Source: Symbiodinium natans (Eukaryota > Sar > Dinophyceae > Suessiales > Symbiodiniaceae). Taken from it: a stretch of 15,000 bases of DNA. A program made the translations under genes and the position numbers. Below the pieces are notes generated by a model. It was not told where the DNA came from. It saw nothing but the letters and a program-made list of their open reading frames with translations, and did no database searches. Below are positions 14,510 through 15,000 of the stretch, piece after piece. The DNA lies in contig CAJNDS010001359.1 in the NCBI GenBank assembly GCA_905221605.1, forward strand, positions 1 to 15,000, given 5' to 3'. How positions within the stretch are numbered: position 1 is the first letter of the stretch; every line of letters starts with the position of its first letter.

Positions 14510-14722
14510 TCACACCCTTCTGAGCCCATTTTGGAAACCTCTGGGAATGTAGGGGGGTCGCTCACTGCAGTTTTGTAGTTTAGGTTTTTTTCTTGCCACC
14601 CGCCAAGCAGACCAGCCACAGTGCAGGGCAACAATTTCGGGACGAATTAGACAGTGTTTAGGGTTTAGGGTTAGGGACTTCTTTCGATCTCTGGACCAGG
14701 AAAACCTATGGAAGCCTTTCAC
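14510..14722 (-). CDS. Candidate exon, basic, with a short telomere-like stretch in frame
   Basis: The minus frame is open from 14722 to TGA 14512-14510 and its last two thirds look protein-like (ALHCGWSAWRVARKKPKLQN, then PPYIPRGFQNGLRRV). Two and a half CCCTAAA units at 14655-14676 fall inside the open frame without a stop and would encode SLTLNPKH. Either the exon starts after them or the repeat is translated. No acceptor AG is evident between the repeat and the convincing part. The product is unrecognised. Confidence 0.35.
   Translation of the reverse strand: MKGFHRFSWSRDRKKSLTLNPKHCLIRPEIVALHCGWSAWRVARKKPKLQNCSERPPYIPRGFQNGLRRV
14655..14676. repeat. Short telomere-like repeat
   Basis: TTTAGGGTTTAGGGTTAGGG on the plus strand, the shortest clear array in the window. 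Confidence 0.9.
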
Positions 14723-14949
14723 ACAAACCCCTTCGCGTGCAACTTAAGCCTTTCTACAACCTCCACCCCCGAGCCGTTGAAAACCGTCCCAGAACTTGCC
14801 CCGACCCGAAGAACTGATCCCTAACATTAATGTTCAGGGCCTCTCAGGGGAGCAACAGATCCCCTCCTCACTACCCCCGTTTACAGCACTTATCACCCTA
14901 CTTACAACTACCCCATGAGCCGCAGAGATCCGGCTGCCAGCAGCGTTTG

Positions 14950-15000
14950 GGGTTGCAGGGCTCCAGGGCTTCAGGGCTCCAGGGGTCCAGGGTTCCAGGG
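14950..15000. repeat. Short tandem repeat, CAGGGCTC-like
   Basis: Five or six units of 8-11 bp of the form CCAGGGCTT / CCAGGGGT run to the window edge. From 14723 to 14949 I see no gene or repeat. Confidence 0.75.

Overview
The window looks like nuclear DNA of a dinoflagellate. This is inference, supported by five things seen in the sequence: (1) Arabidopsis-type telomere repeats (TTTAGGG/CCCTAAA) scattered through the interior; (2) many short exons separated by short introns; (3) introns that seem to use GC and GA as well as GT donors, with AG|G acceptors; (4) a CCCH zinc finger of the style common in dinoflagellate proteins; (5) almost all convincing exons on one (minus) strand, with gaps of only about 100-150 bp between some stop codons and the next ATG, as in dinoflagellate tandem unidirectional gene arrays. 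Chromerids also carry TTTAGGG and are the main alternative. Nothing suggests bacterial, viral or organellar DNA.

Layout, all genes minus strand, read right to left: a multi-exon membrane-protein-like gene (14320-12993, stop at 12993); a gene starting with ATG at 12847 whose exons run to 12423 and perhaps on to 11084; a dense set of exons from about 10766 to 6804, including a TPR-like exon at 7456-7542; a compact three-exon gene with ATG and stop (6704-6118); a multi-exon gene ending at 4883; a CCCH zinc-finger gene (3787-2733); and a gene with an N-terminal hydrophobic segment starting at 2103. The left end is a (GT)n/(GTGC)n microsatellite.

The striking feature is how the non-coding DNA is built. 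About fifteen TTTAGGG-like arrays lie in the window, and nearly every one that can be placed against exons falls inside an intron. In the TTTAGGG sense orientation the array often begins exactly at the 5' splice site (G|GTTTAGGG); in the CCCTAAA sense orientation it lies just before the 3' splice site. Two predicted introns consist of nothing but a 34-nt array. Three families of short terminal-inverted-repeat elements are also present, and single copies coincide with predicted introns (100 nt GA-AG, 183 nt GC-AG with an AAGC duplication, 103 nt GC-AG), which is how introners behave. Arrays sit inside, or are fused to, several of these elements.

Limits: exons were called by eye from open frame, protein-like composition, splice-site words and reading-phase agreement. 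Several splice sites were usually available, so phase agreement is only moderate evidence. No homology search, codon model or RNA data was available, and most products cannot be named.
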